Source: Streptomyces aurantiacus (GTDB taxonomy: Bacteria; Actinomycetota; Actinomycetes; Streptomycetales; Streptomycetaceae). From it: a stretch of 64,000 nucleotides of DNA. Made by a program: the position numbers and the translations under genes. Below, piece after piece: positions 35,019 through 44,182 of the stretch. Numbering within the stretch: the stretch's first letter is position 1; each line of letters opens with the position of its first letter. Below the pieces are notes generated by a model, which did not search any database, was not told the DNA's origin, and worked only from the letters and a program-made list of their open reading frames with translations. Location of the stretch: assembly GCF_027107535.1 (NCBI RefSeq), contig NZ_CP114283.1:8866001-8930000 (forward strand), in the 5' to 3' direction.

Positions 35019-36347
35019 TCAACGAACCAGGCAGGGCCGCTTCGCGTCGAACTGCCAGTCGGGGACGAGGTACCGCATCCCGGCGGCGTCGTCCCGGGCG
35101 CCCAACGCCTTCTCGCGGTAGAGGTCGTGGGCGGCGAGAAGCCGGTCCATGTCCAGCTCGACGCCCAGACCCGGCGCCTCGGGGACGGCGATCTCTCCGT
35201 CGACGATCCGCGGCGGCGCGACGGTGAGCCGCTCCAGCCCCTCCTGCCAGATCCAGTGCGTGTCCAGGGCGTTGTACTCCCCCGGCGCCGCGGCCCCGCA
35301 GTGGGTGACCATGGCGAGCGAGATGTCGAAGTGGTTGTTCGAGTGGCAGCCCCAGGTCAGCCCCATCGCGTTGCAGAGCTGCGCCACCCGCACCGAGCCC
35401 TGCATCGTCCAGAAGTGCGGGTCGGCCAGCGGGATGGACACCGACTGGAGCGCCAGCGCGTGTGTCATCTGCCGCCAGTCGGTGGCGATCATGTTGGTGG
35501 CCGTCGGAAGCCCGGTCGCGCGGCGGAACTCCGCCAGGATCTCGCGCCCGGAGTAACCGCCCTCGGCCCCGCAGGGGTCCTCGGCATAGGCGAGCGTGCC
35601 GACCAGAGGCCCGCACAGCTCGACGGCCTCACGCAGCGACCACGCGCCGTTCGGATCCAGGGTGATCCGCGCCCCGGGGAAGCGGTCCTTCAGCGCCCGT
35701 ACGGCCTCGACCTCCGCCGGGCCGGCCAGGACACCGCCCTTGAGCTTGAAGTCCCGGAAGCCGTACAGGTCGTAGGCGGTCTCGGCCTGCCGGACGATCG
35801 CCTCGGGCGTGAGGGCCTCCTCGTGCCGGACGCGGTACCAGTCGACGTCCGAGTCGGGCTCACGGACGTACTCCAGATCGGTGCGGTCCGGGTCGCCGAC
35901 GTAGAAGAGGTAGCCCAGGACCCGTACGGAGTCCCGCTGTTGACCGTCTCCGAGGAGCGCCGCGACCGGTACGCCGAGGTGTTGGCCGAGGAGGTCGAGC
36001 AGCGCCGACTCGACGGCCGTGACGGCGTGCACGGTGGTCCTCAGATCGAAGGTCTGGGCACCGCGGCCACCCGAGTCACGGTCGGCGAAACGGTCCCCGA
36101 TCCCGCGCAGGACCCGCTTGTAGTCGCCCAACTTCGCGCCGACGACCAGGGGTTCGGCATCCCGCAGCGTCCGGGTGATCTTCTCGCCACCGGGTACCTC
36201 GCCCAGTCCCGTACGGCCCTCGGAGTCCCTGAGGACCACGATGTTGCGGGTGAAGTAGGGGCCGTGCGCGCCGGAGAGGTTCAGCTCCATGCAGTCGCGG
36301 CCGGCGACGGGGTAGACGGCGAACTCGGTGACGGTCGGCTGATTCAT
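35019..36347 (-). CDS. gudD: Glucarate dehydratase
   Basis: Enolase-superfamily enzyme that dehydrates D-glucarate to 5-dehydro-4-deoxy-D-glucarate. Lys in KLKGGV (second Lys the base), metal ligands in TLDPNGAW and later Asp/Asn motifs, and [12 protein letters not shown] carry the active site. The N-terminus ([20 protein letters not shown] with GLGEVPGGE) is typical of GudD rather than mandelate racemase. The ATG is at 36345-36347. The neighbours gntP and kdgD complete uptake and the next catalytic step. Confidence 0.94.
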   Translation of the reverse strand: MNQPTVTEFAVYPVAGRDCMELNLSGAHGPYFTRNIVVLRDSEGRTGLGEVPGGEKITRTLRDAEPLVVGAKLGDYKRVLRGIGDRFADRDSGGRGAQTFDLRTTVHAVTAVESALLDLLGQHLGVPVAALLGDGQQRDSVRVLGYLFYVGDPDRTDLEYVREPDSDVDWYRVRHEEALTPEAIVRQAETAYDLYGFRDFKLKGGVLAGPAEVEAVRALKDRFPGARITLDPNGAWSLREAVELCGPLVGTLAYAEDPCGAEGGYSGREILAEFRRATGLPTATNMIATDWRQMTHALALQSVSIPLADPHFWTMQGSVRVAQLCNAMGLTWGCHSNNHFDISLAMVTHCGAAAPGEYNALDTHWIWQEGLERLTVAPPRIVDGEIAVPEAPGLGVELDMDRLLAAHDLYREKALGARDDAAGMRYLVPDWQFDAKRPCLVR

Positions 36348-36532
36348 GCGTATCGAAGTCCTTGGCTGCGAGGGGAGGCGAGGGGAGACCCCGGGGAGGG
36401 AGACAGGGAGGAGTCGGAGAGGGCGGGAGCGGGGCCGGAATCGGAATCGGCGTCGGCGTCGGTGGCGGTGGCGGTGGCGGCCGGAGGCGGGTCGGTCATG
36501 TCGGGTCGGTCATGTCGGGTCGGGTCGGGTCG

Positions 36533-37870
36533 TCACAGGCTGAGGACGTCGAGGGTCCACTCCAGTGCCAGGACGCCGCCCAGCCCCAGGATCGCGAGCA
36601 CCGTCGTATAGGTGGTCCGTACCTTGATCGCCTCGATGACCGAGAGGTTGAAGTACTCCTTGAACAGCCAGAATCCCGGGTCGTTGACGTGGGAGAAGGC
36701 GATCGATCCGCAGGACACGGCGAGGACCATGATCTCGGGGTGGATCCCGCTGCCCGCGAGGAGCGGCAGCACCACGCCGGAGGCGGTGACGACGGCGACG
36801 GTCGCCGAGCCGAGCGCCACCCGCAGGATGACCGCGATGAGCCACGCCAGGACGATCGGCGAGATGGACCAGCTGTCGGTGGCGTCCTTGATGTAGTCGG
36901 AGATCCCGCCTTCGACGAGGACGTTCTTGAAGGCGCCACCCGCGCCGATGACCAGAAGGATCATCGCCATCGACTGGGCCGCCGAGGTGCACGACGCGTT
37001 GACGTCGGAGAGGCTGCGGCCGATACGTGGTCCGAAGGCCCAGATCGCCAGGAGCAGGGTCAGCATGAGCGCGATCGGCGCCGAGCCGATGAAGGCGACG
37101 AAGTTCAGGAGCGGGCTGTGGCCCGAGGTCGCCATGTCGATGACGGCCGCGCCGGCGATCAGCACCACGGGGAAGAGCGCCACGAACAGCGACCAGCCCA
37201 GGCCGGGCATCTCCTCGTCCTCGAACTCGCGGTCGCTGACCAGGCCCTTGGGGATGGACGGGTTCATGGCCCTGATGAACGGCAGCCGCGGCCACAGCAG
37301 GGCGATGAGCGCGCCGGCCGGGACGGCGATGAACAGGCCGTAGAACAGGGTGTGTCCGACGGAGGCGTGGAAGGTCGCGGCGACGGCGGTGGGGCCGGGG
37401 TGCGGCGGCAGGAAGCTGTGCATCGTGGACAGGGCGATCGACATCGGCAGGCCGACCCACAGCAGATTGGCCCCGGTGACCCTGACGAGCGTGAACGCGA
37501 TGGGCACGATGATGATGAACGCGACCTCGTAGAACATGGTCACGCCGATCAGCATGGACGTGACCACCATGGCCACCTGGACCCAGCGCGGTCCGAAGGC
37601 GTCCAGCAGCTTGCCGGCTATCCGCTGGGCGGCGCCGGAGTCCCCCATGACCCGGCCGACCATGGCGCCGAGCCCGATGGTGAGCATCGTGTCGCCGATC
37701 TGGCCCCCGATGCCCTCCGCGAGGACGTCCGGGATGTCGGCCACCGGTATGCCCCTGACCAGGGCGACACCCACCGCCACGAGCAGGAGCGCGGCGAAGC
37801 CGTTGAGTTTGGTCCGGGTCATGAGGAACAGCAGCACCAGAACGCTGATCCCGACTACGAGCAGAGGCAT
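36533..37870 (-). CDS. Gluconate/glucarate:H+ symporter, GntP family
   Basis: A 445-residue permease with about twelve hydrophobic segments. The GntP signature FLPPHPGPTAVAA and the repeated SHVNDPGFWLFKEYF are visible. Family members carry gluconate or related sugar acids; the position between gudD and kdgD points to glucarate or galactarate. Start ATG 37868-37870. The 185-bp gap to gudD carries short GGGTCGG repeats and no separate gene. Confidence 0.93.
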   Translation of the reverse strand: MPLLVVGISVLVLLFLMTRTKLNGFAALLLVAVGVALVRGIPVADIPDVLAEGIGGQIGDTMLTIGLGAMVGRVMGDSGAAQRIAGKLLDAFGPRWVQVAMVVTSMLIGVTMFYEVAFIIIVPIAFTLVRVTGANLLWVGLPMSIALSTMHSFLPPHPGPTAVAATFHASVGHTLFYGLFIAVPAGALIALLWPRLPFIRAMNPSIPKGLVSDREFEDEEMPGLGWSLFVALFPVVLIAGAAVIDMATSGHSPLLNFVAFIGSAPIALMLTLLLAIWAFGPRIGRSLSDVNASCTSAAQSMAMILLVIGAGGAFKNVLVEGGISDYIKDATDSWSISPIVLAWLIAVILRVALGSATVAVVTASGVVLPLLAGSGIHPEIMVLAVSCGSIAFSHVNDPGFWLFKEYFNLSVIEAIKVRTTYTTVLAILGLGGVLALEWTLDVLSL

Positions 37871-38001
37871 GGCAGTTCCCCTTTGAACTGTTGAGCTGTG
37901 CCGTTACTGAGTACTGAGCTGCTGAGTTCCGATATGGGCGGGGCGGGGGCGCGGGCACGGTTGCGCAACGCACCCCGAGCGGTGTGTGAGGCGCCGCGTG
38001 T

Positions 38002-38069
38002 CAGGTGCCGTGCGGCAGTGACAGGTGCCGGGGGGGCAGTGACTGGTGCCGGGGGGCAGGTGCCGTGTG
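38002..38069. repeat. Short direct repeats (AGGTGCCG) between gntP and kdgD
   Basis: AGGTGCCG or TGGTGCCG occurs four times (38003-38066), separated by GGCAGTGACA-type sequence. It lies in the 200-bp gap before gntP's start, so it may influence message structure between the two cistrons. Confidence 0.7.
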
Positions 38070-39065
38070 TCAGGCGTCGCTGCGTCGGCGCACTGCTCCG
38101 ACCAGTGCCAGGCCGGCGTCGAGGATCCTCTCCAGCTCGGCGAGGTCGTCGTCGCCGGGATCGGTGAGCGGGGCCCGTACGAGGCCGACCGGCAGCCCCC
38201 GCAGCCGGGCGGCGGCCTTGACGAGCGAGACGGCGTACCCGGGCACGCGGTCGCGCAACTCGACCAGCGGAACGTAGAAGTCGCGCAGGAGCTTGGTGAG
38301 CGTGGCGTCGTCGTCCTCGCACAGGGCGGTGAAGAAGGCGCCCGCGATCTCGGGGGCGAAGGCGTGGACGGCCGACGAGTAGGCGGGGACGCCGACGGTG
38401 GCGTACGCGCGGGCCTGGATCTCGGCGGTGGAGGCACCGTTGAAGAAGAGGAAGCCGTCGGGGGCGGCGAGCGTGAGGCGCTGCAGGCGGTCGAGGTCGC
38501 TGTGCCCGTCCTTGAGGCCGATGACCGTGGGGATCTCCGCGATGCGGCGCAGGCCGTCGGCGGTGAAGGTGACCTGCCCGCGCTGGTACGCGATGAGCGG
38601 CAGACGGGTGCCGGCGGCGATCCGGCGCACCTGCTCGACCAGTCCGTCCTGCGGGGCGCCGACGAGGTAGTGGGGCAGTACGAGCAGGGCGTCCGCGCCG
38701 GCCTCCTCGGCGATCCGGGCGAACCGCAGGGCCTGTGCCCAGCCGTAGCCGACGCCGGCGACGACGGGCAGGCGGCCGCCGACGATCTCGACCGTGGCCC
38801 GGACCACGGCGCGGTACTCGTCCTCGTCGAGCGAGAAGAACTCCCCGGTTCCGCAGGCGGGGAAGACGGCGCCCGGGGCTCCCGCGTCAGGCCCGCCGGC
38901 CAACTGGGCGGTCAGGTAGGCCCGGTACGCCGGCAGGTCGAGTCCGCCGTCGTCACGGAAGCTCGTCAGGGGGAAGGACAGCACTCCGCCCGCCATGCCG
39001 TCGCGCAGCCGCTGGGCCACGGCTTCGGTATCCGCGCTGAACCGCATTCCGAATCTCATCTCCAT
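38070..39065 (-). CDS. kdgD: 5-dehydro-4-deoxyglucarate dehydratase
   Basis: A member of the DHDPS/NAL (class I aldolase-type) superfamily that converts 5-dehydro-4-deoxy-D-glucarate to 2,5-dioxopentanoate with loss of water and CO2. GVLSFPLTSF, FPACGTGEFFSL and VIGLKDGHSDLD, with the Schiff-base lysine, are diagnostic for KdgD. The usual start could be ATG 39063-39065 or a later ATG at 39045-39047 (MRFSADTEAVAQRL); the second has a GGA-type site before it. The next step (dioxopentanoate dehydrogenase) is not in the window. Confidence 0.93.
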   Translation of the reverse strand: MEMRFGMRFSADTEAVAQRLRDGMAGGVLSFPLTSFRDDGGLDLPAYRAYLTAQLAGGPDAGAPGAVFPACGTGEFFSLDEDEYRAVVRATVEIVGGRLPVVAGVGYGWAQALRFARIAEEAGADALLVLPHYLVGAPQDGLVEQVRRIAAGTRLPLIAYQRGQVTFTADGLRRIAEIPTVIGLKDGHSDLDRLQRLTLAAPDGFLFFNGASTAEIQARAYATVGVPAYSSAVHAFAPEIAGAFFTALCEDDDATLTKLLRDFYVPLVELRDRVPGYAVSLVKAAARLRGLPVGLVRAPLTDPGDDDLAELERILDAGLALVGAVRRRSDA

Positions 39066-39088
39066 ATGCAGATGGCGTACATGTATGA
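39063..39088. promoter_or_regulatory. AT-rich palindromic region between kdgD and iclR
   Basis: CATATG and TACATGTA, two short palindromes 9 bp apart, lie in the divergent gap at the kdgD start. They are AT-rich relative to the flanks and a plausible IclR operator, which would regulate kdgD and the regulator itself. If so, the later kdgD start is favoured. Confidence 0.4.
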
Positions 39089-39155
39089 GAACGGAGGTTA
39101 GGTCGGTGAACCGGCATGGTCAATGGGTGCGGCACCGCGGATTTACGATGAGGGC

Positions 39156-39944
39156 ATGCCGGAGAGCAGCGGAGTCCGCGGAGTGAAGTCGGCGGCCCGC
39201 ACGGTCGCGCTGCTGGAACTGCTCGCCACGCGCGGCGACCGGCCCGCCCGCCTGGACGAACTGGCCGAGGAACTGGGCGTACCGCGCAGCAGCATGTACC
39301 AGCTGCTGCAGACCCTCATCGAGTGCGGCTGGGTGCGCTCCGACACGACGGGGTCCCTCTACGGCATCGGGATCCGCGCCCTGCTCACGGGCACGAGCTA
39401 CCTCGACAGCGATCCCCACGTCCGCGTGGTGCGCCCGTACCTCGACGAGGCCTCGGACGCACTCGGCGAGACGATCCACCTGGCCCGGCTCGACGGCCCG
39501 GACGTCGTCTACCTCGCGACCCGCGAGTCCCACGAGTACCTGCGCACGATCAGCAGGGTCGGCCGCCGGATCCCCGCCCACGCGGGCGCCCTCGGCAAGG
39601 CACTGCTGGCCGAACGCGCCGACGACGAACTCCCCCTCGCCGAGGGCCCGTTGGCGGCCCTCACGGAGAACACGCATACCACTCGCAGCACGCTGCTCGC
39701 CGACCTGGCGGAGGTACGCGAGCGCGGCTACTCGATCGACCGCGAGGAGACGGTGACCGGCATCGCGGGCTTCGGCTTCGCCCTGCGGTACGGCACACCG
39801 GCCACGGACGCCATCAGCTGCTCGGTACCGGTGGCCAGGCTCAGCGAGGCGCACGAGACCCGGGTGATCGCGGTCATGCGGGAGATGCGCACGAAGATCG
39901 AAAGCGTGCTCCCGTCGACATCGGGCACCCCGGACTGGCGCTGA
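39156..39944 (+). CDS. IclR family transcriptional regulator
   Basis: A 262-residue single-module IclR regulator. The N-terminal winged helix (SAARTVALLELLATRGD, LAEELGVPRSSMYQLLQTL) is followed by the C-terminal effector domain with HAGALGKALLA and REETVTGIAGFGFALR. The ATG at 39156 (MPESSGVRG) has GAGGG just before it; the open frame also extends to an ATG at 39123. Being divergent from kdgD, it is the likely glucarate-responsive regulator, together with the tandem IclR nearby. Confidence 0.92.
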   Translation: MPESSGVRGVKSAARTVALLELLATRGDRPARLDELAEELGVPRSSMYQLLQTLIECGWVRSDTTGSLYGIGIRALLTGTSYLDSDPHVRVVRPYLDEASDALGETIHLARLDGPDVVYLATRESHEYLRTISRVGRRIPAHAGALGKALLAERADDELPLAEGPLAALTENTHTTRSTLLADLAEVRERGYSIDREETVTGIAGFGFALRYGTPATDAISCSVPVARLSEAHETRVIAVMREMRTKIESVLPSTSGTPDWR

Positions 39945-40254
39945 CCGACACGACCCCGAGCCCTTGCCCTCACCGCCGGAGGCCAGGCAGACAGGCAGAA
40001 GGACGCCGGAGAGCCGGGCCGCGACGCCCCGGGCCCCGGCGACGCACAGCGCCCCGGACGCCACGCGGAACAGGCCCGATCCGACCCCGGCACCTCACGA
40101 ACACCGACCCCCGCCGGCCCGGCCCACGGGGGCCTCACCGCCCCACCCCTGATCCGGTACGCTGTGATCCGAGCGTCCCTGGCAGACGCTGCGGCGTACG
40201 CACAATTCGACACCACCCACACCGCAGCAACCACCACGGGCCCGCTCAAGCTCC
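39945..40254. other. Gap before tRNA-Arg with no recognised gene
   Basis: Only Pro/Arg-rich shadow frames are open here. The tRNA promoter should lie in the last 60 bp. No repeat or hairpin stood out. Confidence 0.5.
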
Positions 40255-40330
40255 GCCTTCGTAGCTCAGGGGATAGAGCACCGCTCTCCTAAAGCGGGTG
40301 TCGCAGGTTCGAATCCTGCCGGGGGCACCA
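40255..40330 (+). tRNA. tRNA-Arg (anticodon CCU)
   Basis: The 76-nt sequence folds as a cloverleaf. The acceptor arm pairs GCCTTCG with CGGGGGC through two G-U pairs; the anticodon stem CCGCT/AGCGG encloses CTCCTAA with anticodon CCT (reads AGG); and the TpsiC loop has GGTTCGAATCC. CCA is encoded at the 3' end. The 3' 43 bases (from 40286 to the C at 40328) form attL of the integrated element, so the tRNA is intact after integration. Confidence 0.97.
40286..40328. repeat. attL: 43-bp direct repeat in tRNA-Arg
   Basis: This stretch, starting CTCCTAAAGCGGGTGTCGCA, is repeated exactly at 55012-55054. It spans the anticodon loop to the 3' end of the tRNA, a classic tyrosine-integrase attachment site. 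The two copies bound the AICE. Confidence 0.97.
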
Positions 40331-40333
40331 GTT

Positions 40334-40377
40334 CAGAAGGGGGTCACCTACCGATTTCGGTAGGTGACCCCCTTCTG
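40334..40377. terminator. Perfect 21-bp hairpin between attL and int
   Basis: CAGAAGGGGGTCACCTACCG and one more base (40334-40354) pair perfectly with 40357-40377 around a TT centre. It lies directly after the tRNA and after the int stop on the other strand, so it can terminate both. It replaces the original tRNA terminator left beyond attR. Confidence 0.85.
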
Positions 40378-40395
40378 ACATCCAGATCTGACATC
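40375..40395. repeat. Paired CTGACATC sites next to attL
   Basis: Two direct copies of CTGACATC (40375-40382 and 40388-40395), 13 bp apart. The same pair with the same spacing and flanks lies at 54904-54924, close to attR. They are candidate integrase arm-type binding sites. Confidence 0.7.
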
Positions 40396-40406
40396 AACGG
40401 CGACAG

Positions 40407-41558
40407 CTACTGCCGACCGGAACGCCTCCTGAGCAGCCGATCCATGTGGCTCATGGCCTCGCGCTGCGTGTCCTGCACGACGTGCGTGTAGACGTTCATG
40501 GTGATGCTGATCTGCGAGTGCCCCAGGATCTCCATCACGACGCGGGGCGCGACCCCGGCCGCTGTGAGGAGCGTGGCCGTGCCATGGCGAGCATCGTGCA
40601 GCCGGATCACGCGGAGGCCGGCGGACTGGGCGACACGCGTGAAGGAGCGGTACAGGTTCCGTGGCTCGATGGGACGACCGTTGCGGGTGGCGAAGACATA
40701 GTCAGACTCCTGCCACCTCTCCCCCGCCTTGACCCGAGCGTCCGTCTGCCGCATGCGGTGCCAGCGCAGGGGCGCGATGCAGAGGGCGGGCAGCGGGACG
40801 GCTCGACGACGACGGCTCTTCGGGTCGTCGTCGTAGAGGAGGCCACGCCGACGCTGGACCTGATGGCGGACGTAGAGGACACGGTTTTCCAGGTCGAGGT
40901 CTGCCCAGCGGAGACCGACGATCTCACCGCGCCGCAGCCCCATGGCGATGGCGAGGACGAAGGCCGCGTAGAGCGGGTCCTTACGGGAGACAGCGAGAAA
41001 ATCGAGCGTCTCGTCGAGGGTCCAGGGATGAAGCTCGGGCGTGTCCGTGCGCGGCGGCTCGACGAGCTTGGCGACGTTGCGCGCGATGAGCTCCTCGCGG
41101 CAGGCCGACGTCAGCGCCGAGCGCAGAACTCGATGCGACTCCTTGGCGGTTGCGGCAGTGGTCTCCTTTTCCAGACGGACGAGGAAGCGACGGACGTCGG
41201 CGACGCCGAGGGATTCGAGCCGCTTGGCACCGAGGAGGGGCACCAGGTACAGCCGGACGTGCGCCTCGTACTTGTCGAAGGTGCTGAGCTTCCGCCGGGG
41301 CTTGATGACGTTGTCCAGCCAGTACGGCAGCCACTCGGAGAGCTTGGCCGACTTGGTGGGCACGGGCACGCCCTGGTCCACCTTGTCGAGCAGCTCCCGG
41401 CGCTTGGCGTCGCACTCGGCCCACGTCTTGCCGTAGGCGAACTTCCGGGCGCGGGTACCGTCCGGCTGGAGCACGTAGACCGCGCAATGGAAGCGACCGT
41501 CCTTGCGCTTCGTGATGGTGCCCGCGCCGTTCGGGTTGCGCTTGCGTTGCTGGGCCAT
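40407..41558 (-). CDS. int: Tyrosine recombinase / site-specific integrase
   Basis: Phage-type integrase that catalyses att recombination. The N-terminal DNA-binding part (AGTITKRKDGRFHCAVYV) precedes a SAM-like core (residues about 70-160), and the catalytic domain shows Arg209 in GLRRGE, His321 and Arg324 in HDARHG, His347 in LGHSQ and Tyr357 in MNVYTHV. The length is 383 residues from ATG 41556-41558, which overlaps the xis stop (TGATG). The frame is otherwise open upstream into xis. Confidence 0.96.
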   Translation of the reverse strand: MAQQRKRNPNGAGTITKRKDGRFHCAVYVLQPDGTRARKFAYGKTWAECDAKRRELLDKVDQGVPVPTKSAKLSEWLPYWLDNVIKPRRKLSTFDKYEAHVRLYLVPLLGAKRLESLGVADVRRFLVRLEKETTAATAKESHRVLRSALTSACREELIARNVAKLVEPPRTDTPELHPWTLDETLDFLAVSRKDPLYAAFVLAIAMGLRRGEIVGLRWADLDLENRVLYVRHQVQRRRGLLYDDDPKSRRRRAVPLPALCIAPLRWHRMRQTDARVKAGERWQESDYVFATRNGRPIEPRNLYRSFTRVAQSAGLRVIRLHDARHGTATLLTAAGVAPRVVMEILGHSQISITMNVYTHVVQDTQREAMSHMDRLLRRRSGRQ

Positions 41559-41740
41559 CAGGCCGCCGCCTCCAGTTCGTTGGTGATGTAGTCGCGGACA
41601 GCACGCGCCGGGATACGACGGCACCGGCCGATCGTGAGCGAGGGCAGGCGACGGGATCGGATCAGGTCGTAGACCGTGGAGCGGCCGAGCTTGAGCCGGG
41701 CCATGACGTCCGGGACCGTCAGCAGCTCTTCGTCATGCAT
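41558..41740 (-). CDS. xis: Excisionase (helix-turn-helix, Xis)
   Basis: A 60-residue AlpA/Xis-type DNA-binding protein that directs excision together with Int. TVPDVMARLKLGRSTVYDLI is the helix-turn-helix and SRRLPSLTIGRCRRIPARAV the wing. The ATG at 41738-41740 follows GGAGG at 8-bp spacing and its stop overlaps the int start, giving the usual AICE xis-int order. Small length is normal for this family. Confidence 0.95.
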   Translation of the reverse strand: MHDEELLTVPDVMARLKLGRSTVYDLIRSRRLPSLTIGRCRRIPARAVRDYITNELEAAA

Positions 41741-41799
41741 GGGTGGGCCCTCCTTCCGTTTCGGTGCGGGTTCGAGCGATGCGGCAAGCCAGGCCGTCG

Positions 41800-43263
41800 T
41801 CATGCAGGCAGCAGCCCTTCTTGTTTGGCGCGTTGGGTGTGGGCGATGTCGTGGCGGACCTGGGCGGCCAGGAGTTCTTCGCCGGGGCGGTAGCCGCTGC
41901 TGAGGTAGGTCCACGAGGAGGCGGTGACGAGGGTGGTGTTCTCGTCGTCCACGGGCAGGCCGGCGCGGATGCGGGCGGCTTCGGCCTGGGCGGTGCGCCA
42001 GGCACGGCGTACGTCGCGGAGCGCGCCGAGGGTGGTCGAGTAGGCGCGCGATTTGCTGGAGAAGTGGCCGCGGAAGCCGAGCATGTGGGCCCACTTCCAG
42101 AGCTTCAGGTCGGCGAACTCGGGGAGGTGGCCGAGCACCCAGGCCGTACGGATCATCTGGCGGGCGTGCTGCTGCACGGGGAGATCCGTGAGGGGCTCGG
42201 CCTGGCCGGTGCCGTCGCAGTCGTCGCACAGGTCGCGAAAGCTGTCCGGGCCGCGTACGTAGCCGCGTCCGGCGCAGGGGCGGCAGATGAGGGTGCGGTC
42301 CACGGTGCCCGCGCCCTCGGCGTTCTTGGTGGCGTACTTGGCGACGTATCCGGCGACCTTGGCGTCCGTGAGTTCGCCGTCCCCCAAGGCGGAGATCTGG
42401 TCCACCTTGAAGCGGTCGCCCCACCGGATGACGCGTTCGCCGACCGCGTCCGACTCGACGAAGAGCCGGGCACGCTCGACCGCCAGGCCGACGGCGACAC
42501 GCAGGGCGTCGAAGGTGGCCCAGGCCGGGGGCGAGGTGGTGTGGCCGTCGGGACCGTCGAAGCGGACGACCGCGTGGAAGTGGACCAGGCCGCGTTGTTG
42601 GTACTCAGCGACTTTGGCGAAGGAGACGCGGAGGGCAGCGTTGAGGGCCTTCTGTGTCATGCCGAGGTGCTCGGCGAGGGCGCGGCGCAGGTAGGTGGTG
42701 AAGCGTGCCCAGAGGGCCCCGGCGTGGGCGTTCCACAGAACGGCGCCGGTGTAGTCGTAGCTTGCCGGGCGGAGTGGGGTTCCGAGTTCGGGAGCGTCCT
42801 GGGGGTGGCTCTCGCCGCACGCGCAGGGGCGGGGCTTGCCCATCTCGGTGGTAGGGCGGTTGTGGACGGGGCCGAAGGACGGGGCGGTGAGGGTGACGAA
42901 GGCGCGGGGGTGGTCGCGGACGGCTTCGGCGACGTTCTTGCCGCCGGACAGTCCGGCCTTGATCAGGTGGTAGGTGTCAGCGGCGTAGAGGCGGGAGCAG
43001 GCCGGGCAGCGGGAGGCGCGGCGGTTGCCGCAAGTGGTGAGAAGGCGGCCGGTGGGTTCGTCTTCGGAGCGGTAGGAGCGGACCACCTGCTTGGTGGCCT
43101 GGTCGGTGGTGACGGTCCAGCCGTGCAGGTTGACGGGGCTGGTGCAGCCTCGAAGGTCGCGCACCTGCTCCGTCACGCGGTCGAAGTCGTCGGTGTTGGC
43201 CAGTTCGACCAGGTCCCGCAGGCCGGGACTGATGACGTGGCGCAGGTCGAGGGGGCGGCGCAT
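41800..43263 (-). CDS. repSA: Replication initiator RepSA family (rolling-circle, HUH-type)
   Basis: Initiates rolling-circle replication of the excised element. The GLVHFHAVVRFDG segment contains the metal-binding HUH motif (His228 and His230), and GYVAKYATK supplies the likely catalytic tyrosines (Tyr306, Tyr310). Two CxxC pairs (RCPACSRLY and CRPCAGRGY/CDDCDGTG) look like zinc sites. ATG 43261-43263 opens MRRPLDLRHV, 487 residues. Upstream frame lacks similarity. The same position and size are found in pSAM2. Confidence 0.93.
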   Translation of the reverse strand: MRRPLDLRHVISPGLRDLVELANTDDFDRVTEQVRDLRGCTSPVNLHGWTVTTDQATKQVVRSYRSEDEPTGRLLTTCGNRRASRCPACSRLYAADTYHLIKAGLSGGKNVAEAVRDHPRAFVTLTAPSFGPVHNRPTTEMGKPRPCACGESHPQDAPELGTPLRPASYDYTGAVLWNAHAGALWARFTTYLRRALAEHLGMTQKALNAALRVSFAKVAEYQQRGLVHFHAVVRFDGPDGHTTSPPAWATFDALRVAVGLAVERARLFVESDAVGERVIRWGDRFKVDQISALGDGELTDAKVAGYVAKYATKNAEGAGTVDRTLICRPCAGRGYVRGPDSFRDLCDDCDGTGQAEPLTDLPVQQHARQMIRTAWVLGHLPEFADLKLWKWAHMLGFRGHFSSKSRAYSTTLGALRDVRRAWRTAQAEAARIRAGLPVDDENTTLVTASSWTYLSSGYRPGEELLAAQVRHDIAHTQRAKQEGLLPA

Positions 43264-43415
43264 GTGTGGCGGGGTGTCCCTTCTGGCGCGAGGGTGGGGA
43301 GCCTGCGGGCAGCAGCGATTCAGTGCGCTCGGGCTGCTGCCCGCAGGCATGGCAGGGCGGGCCCAGGGGTGGGCAGTGGTGGGAAGTGCCGGAGAGGCCG
43401 GCGAAAGGTGTGGCC

Positions 43416-44123
43416 CTACAGAGCGGCGTGCAGCGCGGTGGCCATGGGCAGGCCGATCCCGAGTCGCGTCTTGAGCTGGGCCGCTGTGATCGGTTCGCCA
43501 TGCTCGGTGCGGTGGGACGTTGCGATGGAGCGTGCTTCGGTCAGCAGAGGCTCAGGCACCTTGACCGCAGGCGAAGCGGGAGCCGGGGCAGCCTGGGCGA
43601 TGTGAGGAGCGACGGGGGCCGGGGCCGGAAGGGTGGGCGGCGCCGCAGGGCGGATGGCGTCGGAAGCCGTCTCAGGCACCGACTCGATCTCGTCCGGCAC
43701 GAAGGCCGGTACGGCGGGGCGCGCAACCGTGTGGAAGGCGCGCAGGAGCTGCGGGCCGACGGATCCCCAGCCGAGGAGGAGCAGTGGAGCCACCGCGTCA
43801 ACGGCGGCGCGGCCGTAGTGTCCGGCGACGATCGGTTCGGCGACGTTGAGGGCGAGGGTCAGCAGCCCGGAGAAGTGCATGAGGCGCGTGGCAGCCGTCA
43901 TCTGGTCGGCGGGCAGGCCGCGCAGGGAGAGGTAGCGCAGGGCGACCAGGAGGCCGACCACGGACAGGTCCACCATCGGGGCGATGAGCGGTGCGATCGG
44001 GCCGGGGACGCCCAGGCGCAGGGCGAGCGACCAGACGTTGCCGAAGGAGAAGACGAACGCCAGCGCGGCAATGACGATCATGACGGCGGTAATGGTGCGC
44101 TGAGTGATCCGGTCCTCTGTCAT
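43416..44123 (-). CDS. SpdB-like DUF2637 membrane protein
   Basis: A 235-residue membrane protein with four or so hydrophobic N-terminal helices (residues about 13-125) and a soluble Ala/Pro-rich tail ending in a winged-helix-like ITAAQLKTRLGIGLPMAT. DUF2637 proteins are found in many AICEs and plasmids; by analogy with Spd proteins it may help spread the element within mycelium. The ATG 44121-44123 follows GGAGGTGA. It lies directly before the rep gene in the same direction. Confidence 0.85.
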   Translation of the reverse strand: MTEDRITQRTITAVMIVIAALAFVFSFGNVWSLALRLGVPGPIAPLIAPMVDLSVVGLLVALRYLSLRGLPADQMTAATRLMHFSGLLTLALNVAEPIVAGHYGRAAVDAVAPLLLLGWGSVGPQLLRAFHTVARPAVPAFVPDEIESVPETASDAIRPAAPPTLPAPAPVAPHIAQAAPAPASPAVKVPEPLLTEARSIATSHRTEHGEPITAAQLKTRLGIGLPMATALHAAL

Positions 44124-44182
44124 GGGTGTTCACCTCCTCTCCTGGGGTGTCGGGAACGTGCGAGCGCGGTGGGTCAGGCTGC

